Shown: one piece after another, positions 1 to 8,780 of the stretch
Layout of the letters: every line of letters begins with the position of its first letter
Position numbering within the stretch: position 1 is the first letter of the stretch
Assembly (NCBI RefSeq): GCF_029674545.1
Contig: NZ_CP121354.1
Coordinates: 3,791,001-3,855,000 of the forward strand
Direction: 5' to 3'
Length of the DNA: 64,000 nt
Origin: Mesorhizobium sp. WSM4904
GTDB taxonomy: Bacteria; Pseudomonadota; Alphaproteobacteria; Rhizobiales; Rhizobiaceae
Program-made: the position numbers and the translations under genes
Notes under the pieces: model-generated
Told to the model about the DNA's origin: nothing
Databases searched by the model: none
Seen by the model: only the letters and a program-made list of their open reading frames with translations

Positions 1-2001
1 AGAAACAGTCGCTTCACGTTGGTTTTCCAGAGCCTCCTTGAGCCTGATGGCTGCCTGCCCCAAAAGGTCTCGGGCTGCGTCGCGCTCGAGGCGGGCTTTG
101 TCGAGGTCCTCCTGGGCCGAAACTGCCGAAGCGCGTTCTCGCCCCAGAGCCTGCGCCGTCTCGGTTGCAGTCTGCTCGGCATGCTCTCTCGCCGAGACGG
201 CCCTGGCTCGTTCTTGTACAGCTGCATCGCGCTCGATGCGGGTTTTGTCGAGGTCCTTCTGGGTCGAGGCTGCTGAAGCGCGTTCTCGTGCCAGGACCCG
301 CGCCGCCTCGGCCGCGGTCTGCTCGGCACGCTCTGTTGCCGAGACGGCCCTGGCTCGTTCTTGTACAGCTGCATCGCGCTCGATGCGGGCTTTGTCGAGG
401 TCCTTCTGGGTCGAGGCTGCTGAAGCGCGTTCTCGTGCCAGGACCCGCGCCGCCTCGGCCGCGGTCTGCTCGGCACGCTCTGTTGCTGAGACAGCCTTGG
501 CTCGCTCCTGGTCAGCCGCGTCGCGCTCGACGCGAGCTTCGTTGAGATCCTTGCGGATCGAAGCCGTTGCAGCCTGTTCCCGTGCCAGGGCCTGCGCCGT
601 CTCGGCCGCGGTCTGCTCGACACGCTCTGTTGCCGAGACCGCCTTGGCTCGCTCCTGGTCAGCCGCGTCGCGCTCGACGCGAGCTTTGTTGAGATCCTCG
701 CGGATCGAAGCTGTTGCAGCCTGTTCCCGTGCCAGGGCCTGCGCCGTCTCGACCGCGGTCTGCTCAACCTGCTCCCGCGTTGTGGCTGCACCGGTCCGTT
801 CCCGCTCGGCCGTGTCCGCGACCGCGGCCTTGGACAGCTCCATTGCGGCGATGTCGCCACGAAGGTCCTTCGATTTCCGGCGTTCCTCGTCAAGCATTCC
901 GCTCGCTTGCGCCAGCGAAGCCTCGGCCTTGGCGCGATCCTGGGCGGCCTTGGCCTCAAGCTGTTCAATTTGCGCCCGCGCTTGCGATAGGTCTCGCGCC
1001 ATCCGTTCGGTTTGCTGACGCTCCAGGCGAGCAGCGGGCATCTGTATGAATGCGTAGTTGAGGGTCTGGCCCGCCAGCGCGCGGGCGTCTTGCGCAATTC
1101 GCCGCAATGCGTCGAGCGTGTGGGCTGCCGCGAGTTCGTTGCGCAAACGCTCCTCGCTGGCTTTGCCGGCGGCTGCCATGCTTGTCCTCAGCGCGTCGAT
1201 CTGCTTGCGCGACTCGGAGAGCGCGCTCTGCAGAGAGGCGCTCCTGGCACGCTCTTCTTCCGCAGCTTGGTGCTCCTGGCTGGCCAATTCCCTCGCAGCG
1301 GATGCCTGAGCAAGAGCCGCCTCGACTTGCGCCTTGGCGGCCGTAGGATCCGGTCCAGGCAATTCGACATTCGTGCGCCCATCTTCCTGGGCTGGTTCAT
1401 GCACACCTGACGCAGCATTTGCCGGAAGCTCGACGGGGCGCGAAGGATCGGGATGGTCCAGGACCTGCGAAATGATGGGGACGTTCTCGACCAAGTTTTG
1501 TCTCGTCATCGCGTAACCGAGCGGCACGGCCAGACAGATTGCGGCAACACCCAGGCGTAACGCGACACTCGTTGGCCTGTGAACGCGGGGAGGCGAGGCC
1601 ATAGCGAAGCTGGTCGCCGAAGCGAAAGCATTGGGCTGCACCCCAGGCGGGCTCTCGCCTGCCTCGGACGTCGTGTCGAAATCGAAATACTCGTTTCGCA
1701 ACCCGGACTGCCGATCGTCGAGATCATCCTGAGGTCTGCCATCAGGGGCCGGGGGCACGGCAGCCTGGGACGAAGCAGGCTTGGCTGCAAGGTCGGCCGG
1801 GCGGTCCCAAGCCCAAGAAGCCTCATCGAGGGGAGTAATCCTGCTTTCGCTCAGGTACGCATTTGGTATCGCGTGCCGTCGCATAGCGATGAGGATGCGC
1901 CGGAGTACGAGACAGACGCCTATCAAGACAAATATCGTCATCCCGCCCAGGAGGGCGAGATCCGTGTTATCTGCGTAAATTCCGGCAAGATGATTTGACA
2001 T
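1..2001 (-). CDS. Membrane-anchored coiled-coil repeat protein (5' part; gene runs off the left edge)
   Basis: An open frame of 667 codons starts at ATG 2001 and has no stop before base 1, so the C-terminus lies outside the window. I read the translation from the minus strand. It begins MSNHLAGIYADNTDLALLGG, has a hydrophobic segment near residues 16-38, a Pro/Asp-rich linker, a second hydrophobic segment near 148-166, and then about 450 residues of Ala/Glu/Arg/Gln-rich sequence typical of a long coiled coil. The last 240 residues are a 49-residue tandem repeat. A plus-strand frame over the same DNA reads only Ser/Arg/Ala low-complexity sequence and is its antisense shadow. I do not recognise a family. 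An envelope-spanning or structural scaffold role is inference from architecture alone. Confidence 0.8.
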   Translation of the reverse strand, partial: MSNHLAGIYADNTDLALLGGMTIFVLIGVCLVLRRILIAMRRHAIPNAYLSESRITPLDEASWAWDRPADLAAKPASSQAAVPPAPDGRPQDDLDDRQSGLRNEYFDFDTTSEAGESPPGVQPNAFASATSFAMASPPRVHRPTSVALRLGVAAICLAVPLGYAMTRQNLVENVPIISQVLDHPDPSRPVELPANAASGVHEPAQEDGRTNVELPGPDPTAAKAQVEAALAQASAARELASQEHQAAEEERARSASLQSALSESRKQIDALRTSMAAAGKASEERLRNELAAAHTLDALRRIAQDARALAGQTLNYAFIQMPAARLERQQTERMARDLSQARAQIEQLEAKAAQDRAKAEASLAQASGMLDEERRKSKDLRGDIAAMELSKAAVADTAERERTGAATTREQVEQTAVETAQALAREQAATASIREDLNKARVERDAADQERAKAVSATERVEQTAAETAQALAREQAATASIRKDLNEARVERDAADQERAKAVSATERAEQTAAEAARVLARERASAASTQKDLDKARIERDAAVQERARAVSATERAEQTAAEAARVLARERASAASTQKDLDKTRIERDAAVQERARAVSAREHAEQTATETAQALGRERASAVSAQEDLDKARLERDAARDLLGQAAIRLKEALENQREATVS
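60..790 (-). repeat. Five tandem 147-bp (49-codon) repeats inside the coiled-coil gene
   Basis: The anchor TCGCGCTCGA recurs at 80, 227, 374, 521 and 668, exactly 147 bp apart each time. Units anchored at 227 and 374 are almost identical over their full length, and those at 521 and 668 are close to each other, so duplication occurred in stages. 147 bp is 49 codons, or seven heptads, so each added copy keeps the coiled-coil register. Outer boundaries are approximate. Confidence 0.9.
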
Positions 2002-2511
2002 CGCAGTGCCTGTGCGGTCTTCGGTGTAATTTAATCTCGTGAGGCTTTGTGTGCGTCCTCGCCTTGGTGCTGCCTAAAGCTTCTGCCTGCCCTCGAAGCT
2101 GTCGCTGCTTCGGGCTCCCAGTGCTGCGCGAATTTGTCATTGCATCGCGCAGCATAGGACGTGCGCCGACAGATGCCCGCGCGGATGATTCTTGCCTGAA
2201 ACGAAACCAGAAACGCCGTGACCGCCGATTGTCGGCGGCCGAGGACGTGCAGAACTCCGAAAGGCCGGCCCGCGCCTCGCCATCCTCAATGTCCCGAGAG
2301 TTCTCCCACGGTGCGTGCCATTCCGCCATTTCGGAGTCTGGACGGTCCATCGTGAGGGTAAGCTAGGTCACGGACCCCGGCGGTCAACCATCTCGGCAGC
2401 ACTTCGGCCATGCGAAACGGCCATGGTGCCTGCTCTTCACGGCGGGACTGAGTCCTATCTCTCCCTATGGCGTCTTCAGTTCCTCGTCGGCGCCATGTGC
2501 TGAAAGAAAGA

Positions 2512-2630
2512 CTCGCCGGGCGAGGGACCCCAATACCTCAAGCCCGGCGAGAGGTTACTTCCTGATCCCCCGATCAGGACCGATGGGAGGAGCACCGGCA
2601 ATCTCTTCGATGCAAGACAGGTGCCAGCAT
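2512..2630 (+). repeat. Structured intergenic element, copy 1
   Basis: Opens with a 10-bp inverted repeat (CTCGCCGGGC ... GCCCGGCGAG, 2512-2551), then has a conserved stretch with GATCAGGACCG, ACCGGCAA and TGCAAGACAG. The same order of blocks occurs on the opposite strand at 4007-3891, roughly 75-80% identical by eye. Conserved hairpin plus conserved single-stranded blocks suggests a transcribed RNA or a mobile repeat. I cannot assign it to a named family. Confidence 0.6.
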
Positions 2631-2661
2631 TTTGGTCCAGAAACGAAACACTCGGAAGGGT

Positions 2662-2705
2662 GGCCGGCGCCTCTCGTTGGGGAGATTGCCTGAAGTGCGC
2701 CGGCC
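2662..2705. repeat. GC-rich hairpin (GGCCGGCGC ... GCGCCGGCC), copy 1
   Basis: Perfect 9-bp inverted repeat with a loop containing GATTGCCTGAA. A related hairpin with GGTTGCCTGAA in the loop lies at 3781-3824, so this is a second repeat family tied to the element at 2512. Confidence 0.55.
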
Positions 2706-2998
2706 TGGCGGCCTATTAGGTCCGCCGCATATGCAAATCGGCTAACTTACCTCGAAAGGGTATGGTGCGATCGCGGAAGGCACGCCTCCTAACGTGACCC
2801 GGTTGCGGACCACGAGACAAATGCGGCTTCGGCGCCGTTGGACAGCGGCGGCCAGCACGCGCTCAGCGCGAGATTGCGCGGCGCGCGGAGGCCGGCCCGG
2901 GGCCGCGCATGTAGTAAAGTTCTGGTCGGTAGCTTGGTGCAACGAATTCGCGAAAGGCCGATACCAACCGAGCGATCAAGGTCCACATCGAACGCCCC

Positions 2999-3205
2999 CT
3001 ATGACCTTGTGACGGCCGGCGGACATGGCGGCAAAATCCGCGACGCCGATACGGTCGCGAGCGAAGGACCGCTCGAACAAAAGACTGAATGGGATTGGAT
3101 CGCTGTCACAAGTCTCCATGCGGTCTCGGACGAAAAGAAGGCTATCCCGAGGGCCGTGGCCAAAAATGCTGCGGGAAGGCCAAACAGAACCTTACGCTTC
3201 GTCAT
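2999..3205 (-). CDS. Possible small membrane or secreted protein
   Basis: A 68-codon frame beginning MTKRKVLFGLPAAFLATALG, with a basic N-terminus followed by a hydrophobic stretch, as in a signal peptide or membrane anchor. GAGG lies 9 bp upstream of the ATG at 3205. The second half has no recognisable domain and no homologue comes to mind. It is kept because the N-terminus and ribosome-binding site fit, but it could be a chance frame. Confidence 0.3.
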   Translation of the reverse strand: MTKRKVLFGLPAAFLATALGIAFFSSETAWRLVTAIQSHSVFCSSGPSLATVSASRILPPCPPAVTRS

Positions 3206-3456
3206 TGTCCCAACCTCGCACACGCCGGTGTTGATATGGAACAGTGCCTAAATTCCCGGCGTGCCTGAAATTACGACCGCAAGAACCGTGCCACGCTTGC
3301 AGTCGAACGAAGGAACGATTTCCGGCGACATCACGGACCAATGTCCCACCGTGATATCAGCGGGCAGGGACGTCGGTCGCAGGGTCGAATGCCACGTATG
3401 GCCCTTAGCCGGTTCATCAGAAATTGCTAAGACTCGCCGACTTCGGGGAGTGTCGT

Positions 3457-3780
3457 ATGGATCCGCTGCGCATTTACCTAGAGGCCAAGCGCTGGGCAGA
3501 CTCGGTAGCGCCGCCGCCTAGATACAATCCTTTGCTGGCAGGTGCGTTTGGGGCGACGATAGCCGGTGGCGTGGTCGCGATTTTTTGCTGGCTTGTCGGC
3601 AGCAGCCACATGACAGGGGCGACCATCGTCACGATGATTTTGGCATTCGCTCTGCCGTACTTCCACCTGCGGAGCAAGGACTCGAACAATGCGGGGGCCT
3701 TTGCGTCAGTATTCAGCATCCTATTGGAACTGGAGAGGAAGAGAGAAGCAGGTCGTCCAGAGACCTCTGCCGAAAAATGA
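3457..3780 (+). CDS. Small two-helix membrane protein of unknown function
   Basis: 107 residues beginning MDPLRIYLEAKRWADS. Start chosen at 3457 because GGGAG lies 7 bp upstream; an in-frame ATG at 3424 lacks a site. Two hydrophobic helices (about residues 28-48 and 53-67) are followed by a charged amphipathic C-terminus ending near RKREAGRPETSAEK. The stop is directly followed by the GC-rich hairpin at 3781, which may act as its terminator. The gene lies between two inverted copies of a structured element. No family recognised. Confidence 0.6.
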   Translation: MDPLRIYLEAKRWADSVAPPPRYNPLLAGAFGATIAGGVVAIFCWLVGSSHMTGATIVTMILAFALPYFHLRSKDSNNAGAFASVFSILLELERKREAGRPETSAEK

Positions 3781-3824
3781 CCGGCGCCTGTCAGTGGAGG
3801 TTGCCTGAAACGCTGGCGCCGGCC
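3781..3824. repeat. GC-rich hairpin, copy 2
   Basis: CCGGCGCC ... GGCGCCGG inverted repeat beginning one base after the stop of the small membrane-protein gene. Loop block GGTTGCCTGAA matches the hairpin at 2662. It lacks a T-run, so a classical terminator role is uncertain. Confidence 0.5.
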
Positions 3825-3890
3825 AGGGAGTGCGCACGCGCAGCCATAGCTGAGTCCTGACGCAGGGTCACTCGTCTCATTTCAGAACAG

Positions 3891-4007
3891 ATTCCTGGCA
3901 TCTGTCTTGCACAGCAAGGCTTGCCGGTTGATCCCGGTCCTGATCGCGTACTCTGGTCAGGTAGTAGGCTCGCCGGGCTTGAGGGAGTTGGGGTCTCGCC
4001 CGGCGAG
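3891..4007 (-). repeat. Structured intergenic element, copy 2 (inverted)
   Basis: Read on the minus strand from 4007, it repeats copy 1: the CTCGCCGGGC/GCCCGGCGAG hairpin, then GATCAGGACCGG, ACCGGCAAG, TGCAAGACAG and TGCCAG in the same order. With copy 1 it forms an inverted pair about 1.3 kb apart. Confidence 0.6.
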
Positions 4008-4386
4008 TTCCTTCTATACGTTGTCGCTAATGTGACCGGAACACATCCAAAGAACGGCCGGGACGCATCCATACGGACGATGCCTCTCGGCCAGCACAAC
4101 ACAATATGGCCAGACGGCCATCAGCGCGCTTGCGGCGATCCCGACATCCATTGCCGCTCCGTCAGCATCGGAAAAATCCGGAGTTGCCGTGGCTCGCGGC
4201 CGAGCTTCCGGCCGCGGAGGCAAAATTCGCCGAGGCCCGGGAACATGATAAGGGGCCAGGGAAGATGATAAATGGGTTGCAAGCGAAGTTCAGGCTAATG
4301 CGATGTAGCCCACATTGTCGTCCAAGAGTGACCGTGCCGGCAGAGCGGCAGGATCGGCTTTCCCAGCAAAGTTATCGATGAAATGT

Positions 4387-4461
4387 TGGCTCCCCGGGCC
4401 GGATTCGAACCAGCGACCAACCGGTTAACAGCCGGTTGCTCTACCACTGAGCTACCGGGGA
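4387..4461 (-). tRNA. tRNA-Asn (GTT)
   Basis: The minus strand folds into a full cloverleaf: acceptor TCCCCGG/CCGGGGA, D-arm AGCTCAGTGGTAGAGC, anticodon loop CTGTTAA (anticodon GTT), T-arm GGTTCGAATCC, discriminator G and encoded CCA at 4389-4387. Confidence 0.95.
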
Positions 4462-4668
4462 ACGGAGGCTCTGATGTGAGTGGCGCAGCCTATAGCAAAC
4501 ACCTTTCGGCTTTGCAAAGCAGCAATTCGCAATTTTTCTCCAGTTTTTCGTGCGGCCATTTGTGGCATCGTTTCGGCGTGCCCACATATGAACGGCTTCA
4601 CACTGGCGCGGAACAAAGCGGCCGGTTGTTGCCTTTGGTACCGATGACGCAGATGGATCTGGTTTTGA

Positions 4669-4929
4669 ATGACGGCAACTGACGACGACAATGCACCGGC
4701 GCGGAAGATCACGGTCTTGGGCCGCGAGTTCGCGATGCCGCGCTCGCGCGGACTGCGGATCGCGATCGGCGTGCTGCTCACCGTCGGCGGGATTCTGGGC
4801 TTTCTGCCGATTCTCGGTTTCTGGATGATTCCGCTGGGCCTGTTGGTCCTATCCTACGAATTCACGCTGGTGCGTCGCCACAGGCGGCGCTTCGTCGTCT
4901 GGTGGGAACGCCGCCGCCGGCCTGATTGA
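4669..4929 (+). CDS. Small conserved two-helix membrane protein
   Basis: 86 residues. Hydrophilic N-terminus (MTATDDDNAPARK), then a hydrophobic hairpin around residues 29-63 with the turn GFLPILGFWMIPLG, then a strongly basic tail (RRHRRRFVVWWERRRRPD). The Gly/Pro-centred turn between two helices resembles the PGPGW family of small transmembrane proteins, but that assignment is by pattern only. It lies between tRNA-Asn and tRNA-Cys. Function unknown. Confidence 0.7.
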   Translation: MTATDDDNAPARKITVLGREFAMPRSRGLRIAIGVLLTVGGILGFLPILGFWMIPLGLLVLSYEFTLVRRHRRRFVVWWERRRRPD

Positions 4930-5104
4930 GAGCCTGCCAGGAGGCCGCCATCAAGCTCCGGCGACGCTGCCGAGGTCGGCCGCAAGCGATCGGCAACCAC
5001 TTGTCTGCGATGACGCATGGAAAGCGCCGGGAATGACCTGCCGGTGCTTGACGACCTTCCACCGCCAACATAATGAGTTCGCTCGGAACGCCGGGAGCAT
5101 GGAA

Positions 5105-5178
5105 GGCCTCGTGGCGGAGTGGTTACGCAGAGGACTGCAAATCCTTGCACCCCGGTTCGATTCCGGGCGAGGCCTCCA
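5105..5178 (+). tRNA. tRNA-Cys (GCA)
   Basis: Cloverleaf with acceptor GGCCTCG/CGAGGCC, anticodon stem-loop GGACTGCAAATCC (anticodon GCA), T-arm GGTTCGATTCC, discriminator T and encoded CCA. The downstream methyltransferase frame is open through this tRNA, so that frame's real start must lie further on. Confidence 0.95.
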
Positions 5179-5303
5179 ATGCCCGGACTCCGGCGCCGTC
5201 GCGCCGGAGCGTCAGGTTCCGGTCGAATTGGCTCGCGGACTTTACCTGGGAATTGGATCGGGCGCGGGTGGTGAATTGGCGCGGAAAGCGGGTTGGTTGG
5301 GAC

Positions 5304-5978
5304 ATGAACGCTGATTTCTCCGAACGCCGCGTGAGGATGGTCGATGGCCAGATCCGCACCACCGACGTGACCAGCGCGCCGCTGATCGAAGCGATGCTCT
5401 CCGTGCCGCGCGAAGTCTTTGTCAGTGCCAGCCAACGCGATCTGGCCTATATCGACGAGGACATCCGTATTTCCGACGGCGTCAATGGCGGCAGCGCCCG
5501 CTACCTGATGGAACCGTCGCCACTCGCCAAGCTGCTGCAGCTGGCTGAGATCAGCGACAGCGATAGCGTGCTCGATGTCGGCTGCGGCACGGGCTATTCG
5601 GCCGCCCTGCTTTCCCGAATCGCGAAATCGGTGGTTGCATTGGAGAGCGATCCGGCGCTGGCGGAAGCCGCGAAGTCGACACTTTCGATACTTGGTTGCC
5701 AGAACGTGACGGTGGTGACCGGGCCGTTGCCGCAAGGTCATGCCGCCAAGGCGCCCTATGACGCCATCTTCGTCGGTGGCAGCGTCGAGGAGGTGCCGGC
5801 GGCATTGCTCGACCAGCTCGCGGAGGATGGACGGCTGGTTGTGGTCGAAGGGCGGGGCAACTCTGGCGTGGCCCGGCTATTTTTCAAGGCTGGGGGGGTT
5901 GTAACCGGAAGACGCGCCTTCAATGCGGCAATTAAGCCACTACCGGGGTTCGAACGTATCCATGCGTTCGAATTTTAA
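5304..5978 (+). CDS. Protein-L-isoaspartate O-methyltransferase family protein
   Basis: 224 residues from the ATG at 5304, chosen because the frame upstream runs through tRNA-Cys. Class I SAM-dependent methyltransferase fold with motif I VLDVGCGTGYSAALLSR near residues 90-106 and an acidic residue ending the next strand (VVALES). The family uses SAM to methylate isoaspartyl residues in damaged proteins. The usual TISQP-type substrate motif before motif I is replaced here by LMEPSPLAKLLQ, so substrate specificity is uncertain. A second paralogue lies at 31803-32450. Its neighbour tolC gives the order pcm-tolC, common in rhizobia and brucellae. Confidence 0.85.
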   Translation: MNADFSERRVRMVDGQIRTTDVTSAPLIEAMLSVPREVFVSASQRDLAYIDEDIRISDGVNGGSARYLMEPSPLAKLLQLAEISDSDSVLDVGCGTGYSAALLSRIAKSVVALESDPALAEAAKSTLSILGCQNVTVVTGPLPQGHAAKAPYDAIFVGGSVEEVPAALLDQLAEDGRLVVVEGRGNSGVARLFFKAGGVVTGRRAFNAAIKPLPGFERIHAFEF

Positions 5979-6163
5979 GCGTTTTTGCCTTGCGGCGAAG
6001 GCGCTGTCATGATCGCTTGCGCCTGAACAATCGTTGCTGATTTGCCTGACCGGGGATTTTCGGGGGGCGGTCAGCGGGGGAACGATAACAACGCGACGCG
6101 GGCTGATCCATAAGGAGAGGCTGCGTGGCGTGGTTCCCATGCAAAACGAATGAGGGATAATAC

Positions 6164-7546
6164 GTGCCGCCCCTACGCAAGACTTTTCTAACAGCCATGC
6201 TCGTTTCGGCGACAGCGCTTTCGCCATTGGCCGCATCGGCAGAAACCATCACCGGCGCGCTCGCCAAGGCCTATCAATACAACTCCCAGCTGAATTCCGC
6301 CCGCGCCGGCGTGCGCGTCACCGATGAAGGCGTGGCCATCGCCAAGTCGGGCTACCGGCCGACCGTCACCGGTTCCGGCAGCATCGATTACACCAATACG
6401 CACGGATTTGGTTCCAGCAGGAGAATAACGACCGGCAGCTTCGGCATTCAAATCAACCAGCTGCTGTTCGACGGCTTTCAGACCAAGAACAACGTCGCCG
6501 CCGCCGAATCGCAGGTGAAGGCTTCGGTCGAGAGCTTGCGCAACACCGAAGAGAACATCCTGTTCAACGCGGCAAGCGCCTATATGGACGTGATCCGCGA
6601 TCGCCAGATCGCGGTGCTGACCGAGCAGAACCTGCAATTCCTGACCGAGCAGGCGCGCGCCGCACGGTCGCGCTTCGAGGTCGGCGAGGGAACCCGCACC
6701 GACGTCGCCCAGGCCGACGCTTCGCGGGCGACGGCGGTGGCGCAGCTCGCCAGCGCCCGCGCCACGGCTCTGGCCAGTGCCGCGACCTATCACCAGATCG
6801 TCGGCGACGAGCCGGGCAAGCTCAAGGCTGCCGCGCCGCTTGGCAAGCTATTGCCGGGAAGCATCGATTCGGCCTTCACCATCGCCGCTGCCGAGCATCC
6901 GGCCATCCTTGCCACCGAACATCTCGTCGACGCCGCGGCGTTTTCGGTGAAATCGGCGGAAGGCGCGCTGCTGCCGCAGGTCTCGGCTTCCGCGGGCATT
7001 TCGGACAACTACAGCCACACCGTTCCCACCTCCCTCACCAACCCCAACGGTAGCTCGACGTCCGCCAATATCGGCGCCACGCTGACCATTCCGATCTATT
7101 CCGGCGGCCGGACCTCGGCGATCGTGCGGCAGAACAAGGAATCGCTCAGCCAAGCGCGCATCGAAGTCGACGTCAGCCGCGACCAGGTGCGCCAGGCCGT
7201 GGCGTCGGCGTGGACGCAGTACACCGCCGCCCGCGAAAATGTCGACGCCAACCGGCAGGTGATCGCCGCCGCGCAACTGGCGCTCAACGGCGTCATCGAG
7301 GAGCGCAATGTCGGCCAGCGCACCACGCTCGACGTGCTCAACGCGCAGAATGCGGTGATCACGGCCAAGATCAATCAGGCGAGTTCCGAGCACGACGTGG
7401 TGGTGGCGAGCTATGCGATCCTGTCGGCGATCGGCCGCCTGTCGGTCGACCGGCTCGGTCTGGCGGTCACCAAGTACAAGCCGGAAGAGCATTACAACGC
7501 CGTCAAGGACAAGTGGATTGGGCTGCGCACGCCGGACGGCCGCTGA
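6164..7546 (+). CDS. tolC: TolC-family outer membrane efflux channel
   Basis: 460 residues with a GTG start at 6164 preceded by GAGGGA. Signal peptide MPPLRKTFLTAMLVSATA...ASA is followed by the duplicated TolC architecture: two long helical arms (for example KASVESLRNTEENILFNA and REDQVRQAVASAW-like stretches) and beta segments such as GFGSSRRITTGSFGIQINQL and LTIPIYSGG. TolC trimers form the outer-membrane exit duct of type I secretion systems and RND/MFS efflux pumps. It corresponds to BepC of Brucella by position and family. A terminator follows at 7568. Confidence 0.95.
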   Translation: MPPLRKTFLTAMLVSATALSPLAASAETITGALAKAYQYNSQLNSARAGVRVTDEGVAIAKSGYRPTVTGSGSIDYTNTHGFGSSRRITTGSFGIQINQLLFDGFQTKNNVAAAESQVKASVESLRNTEENILFNAASAYMDVIRDRQIAVLTEQNLQFLTEQARAARSRFEVGEGTRTDVAQADASRATAVAQLASARATALASAATYHQIVGDEPGKLKAAAPLGKLLPGSIDSAFTIAAAEHPAILATEHLVDAAAFSVKSAEGALLPQVSASAGISDNYSHTVPTSLTNPNGSSTSANIGATLTIPIYSGGRTSAIVRQNKESLSQARIEVDVSRDQVRQAVASAWTQYTAARENVDANRQVIAAAQLALNGVIEERNVGQRTTLDVLNAQNAVITAKINQASSEHDVVVASYAILSAIGRLSVDRLGLAVTKYKPEEHYNAVKDKWIGLRTPDGR

Positions 7547-7567
7547 TCCTTCCTGTAAGCTTCCAAA

Positions 7568-7601
7568 AGCGCCGCGTATCCGATGGATGCGCGGCGTTTT
7601 T
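7568..7601 (+). terminator. Rho-independent terminator after tolC
   Basis: CGCCGCGTATCC / GGATGCGCGGCG stem with a 3-nt loop followed by TTTTT, 21 bp after the tolC stop. Confidence 0.85.
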
Positions 7602-7783
7602 GCATCTGAAAGCCAACCAGTCGGCTGCTGACGTCGGAGGCGGCTAATCTGTTGAAATCCAATGTCTCCCCAGATTGGGGATTCTCGGATGACGATCGGT
7701 CGGTTACGCTGTCGCCATTGATTCGAATTCCGGCCGGCCGGAATGGAAATCTGCAATGGGTCACAAGGGCGGCGGATGTGACG

Positions 7784-8602
7784 ATGGCGACGGCAAGCAG
7801 CGCACAGCGCGAACCTTCCATGGAAGAGATTCTCGCTTCCATCCGAAGGATCATCGAGGACAGCGACACCGGCCGCAAGCAACCGGCGGCCGAGGGCGGT
7901 GACGTGCGCCAGGACCTCCAGCCCACGCCGGCGGCACCGGCCGCCGAGGTTGACGCCTTCCGTTCAGAGCTGAACGCGGAATCCGCTCCCCGGAAGCCGG
8001 TGAGTCTTGCGGAGATTCAAGCCCAGCTTGCGGCGTCCGATCCGGCGGCCGCGCGCGCCGAGACGCGCTCCGAGCCGATGAAGACCGCATCTGCACCCAC
8101 AACCCTGGCGGAAGTCGGGGCCAGGATCGCCGCCGAGCCCGACACGCCGGCGGTTGCGGGGGCGGCGGCGAGCTTACCGCAAAGCGCCGATACCATCGTC
8201 GCCGACTGGCGGCGCGAGATCGCTGCCGTTGGTGGAAGCTCCGTCAAGGCGAAGGTGGCAACCCGTCCTCCGGGAGTGGCACCCGAAGTCGAGATCGATG
8301 AGGAGGATGTTGCCGCGCCAACGGTCGAAACCGCAGCGCCCGGCAAGGTTTCCGGGCTGTCCTCGACCGACTTGCCGCCGGCGCGGCCGGCGATCCTGTC
8401 CGAGCATGCGGGCCGTCAGGTCGCGGCGGCATTCGGCGAGCTTTCCGACGCCTTCGCCAGCCGCAGCAAGAAGACTTTCGACGAGATGGCCGAGGAGATG
8501 CTGCGGCCGATGCTGCAGGATTGGCTCGACAACAATCTGCCGACGCTGGTCGAACGGCTCGTGCGCGAGGAAATCGAGCGCGTGGCGCGCGGCGCGCAGT
8601 GA
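7784..8602 (+). CDS. popZ: Polar organizing protein PopZ-like (DUF2497)
   Basis: 272 residues from the ATG at 7784. The N-terminus has the PopZ signature EPSMEEILASIRRIIEDSD, followed by a long acidic, Pro/Ala-rich disordered linker and a conserved C-terminal helical region (about residues 205-270) including EEMLRPMLQDWLDNNLPTLVERLVREEIERV. PopZ self-assembles into a matrix at the cell pole that anchors ParB and cell-cycle proteins; the C-terminal helices drive oligomerisation. The in-frame region upstream to 7652 lacks conservation and is not included. The order tolC-popZ-valS is typical of Rhizobiales. Confidence 0.9.
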   Translation: MATASSAQREPSMEEILASIRRIIEDSDTGRKQPAAEGGDVRQDLQPTPAAPAAEVDAFRSELNAESAPRKPVSLAEIQAQLAASDPAAARAETRSEPMKTASAPTTLAEVGARIAAEPDTPAVAGAAASLPQSADTIVADWRREIAAVGGSSVKAKVATRPPGVAPEVEIDEEDVAAPTVETAAPGKVSGLSSTDLPPARPAILSEHAGRQVAAAFGELSDAFASRSKKTFDEMAEEMLRPMLQDWLDNNLPTLVERLVREEIERVARGAQ

Positions 8603-8780
8603 TTTCGCCCGGCCGTTCGAGGTAAAGGCGCCGCCATCGGGCGGGAAATGCGGCTGCGGGATTGCCGTCGATCGCGGCAAGCCTATCTGGGCGAGGCAGG
8701 CCTATCCTTCTCGCGGTTGACTCGGCCAAGAGCTTCCGATTTACACCGGACGCTTGTTACCGACAGTTCGGACTTCCTCC

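Larger units (their letters stand above)
2002..2998. other. Gene-poor region holding structured repeats
   Basis: About 1 kb with no convincing coding frame; the open frames here are short, mutually overlapping and lack sensible amino-acid composition. The only structure I can support is the ~120 bp element at 2512-2630 and the hairpin at 2662-2705. Confidence 0.6.

Noticed and set aside
38..1018. 326-codon plus-strand frame rich in Ser/Arg/Ala
   Set aside because: Antisense shadow of the minus-strand coiled-coil gene; its low-complexity repeats mirror the 147-bp units.
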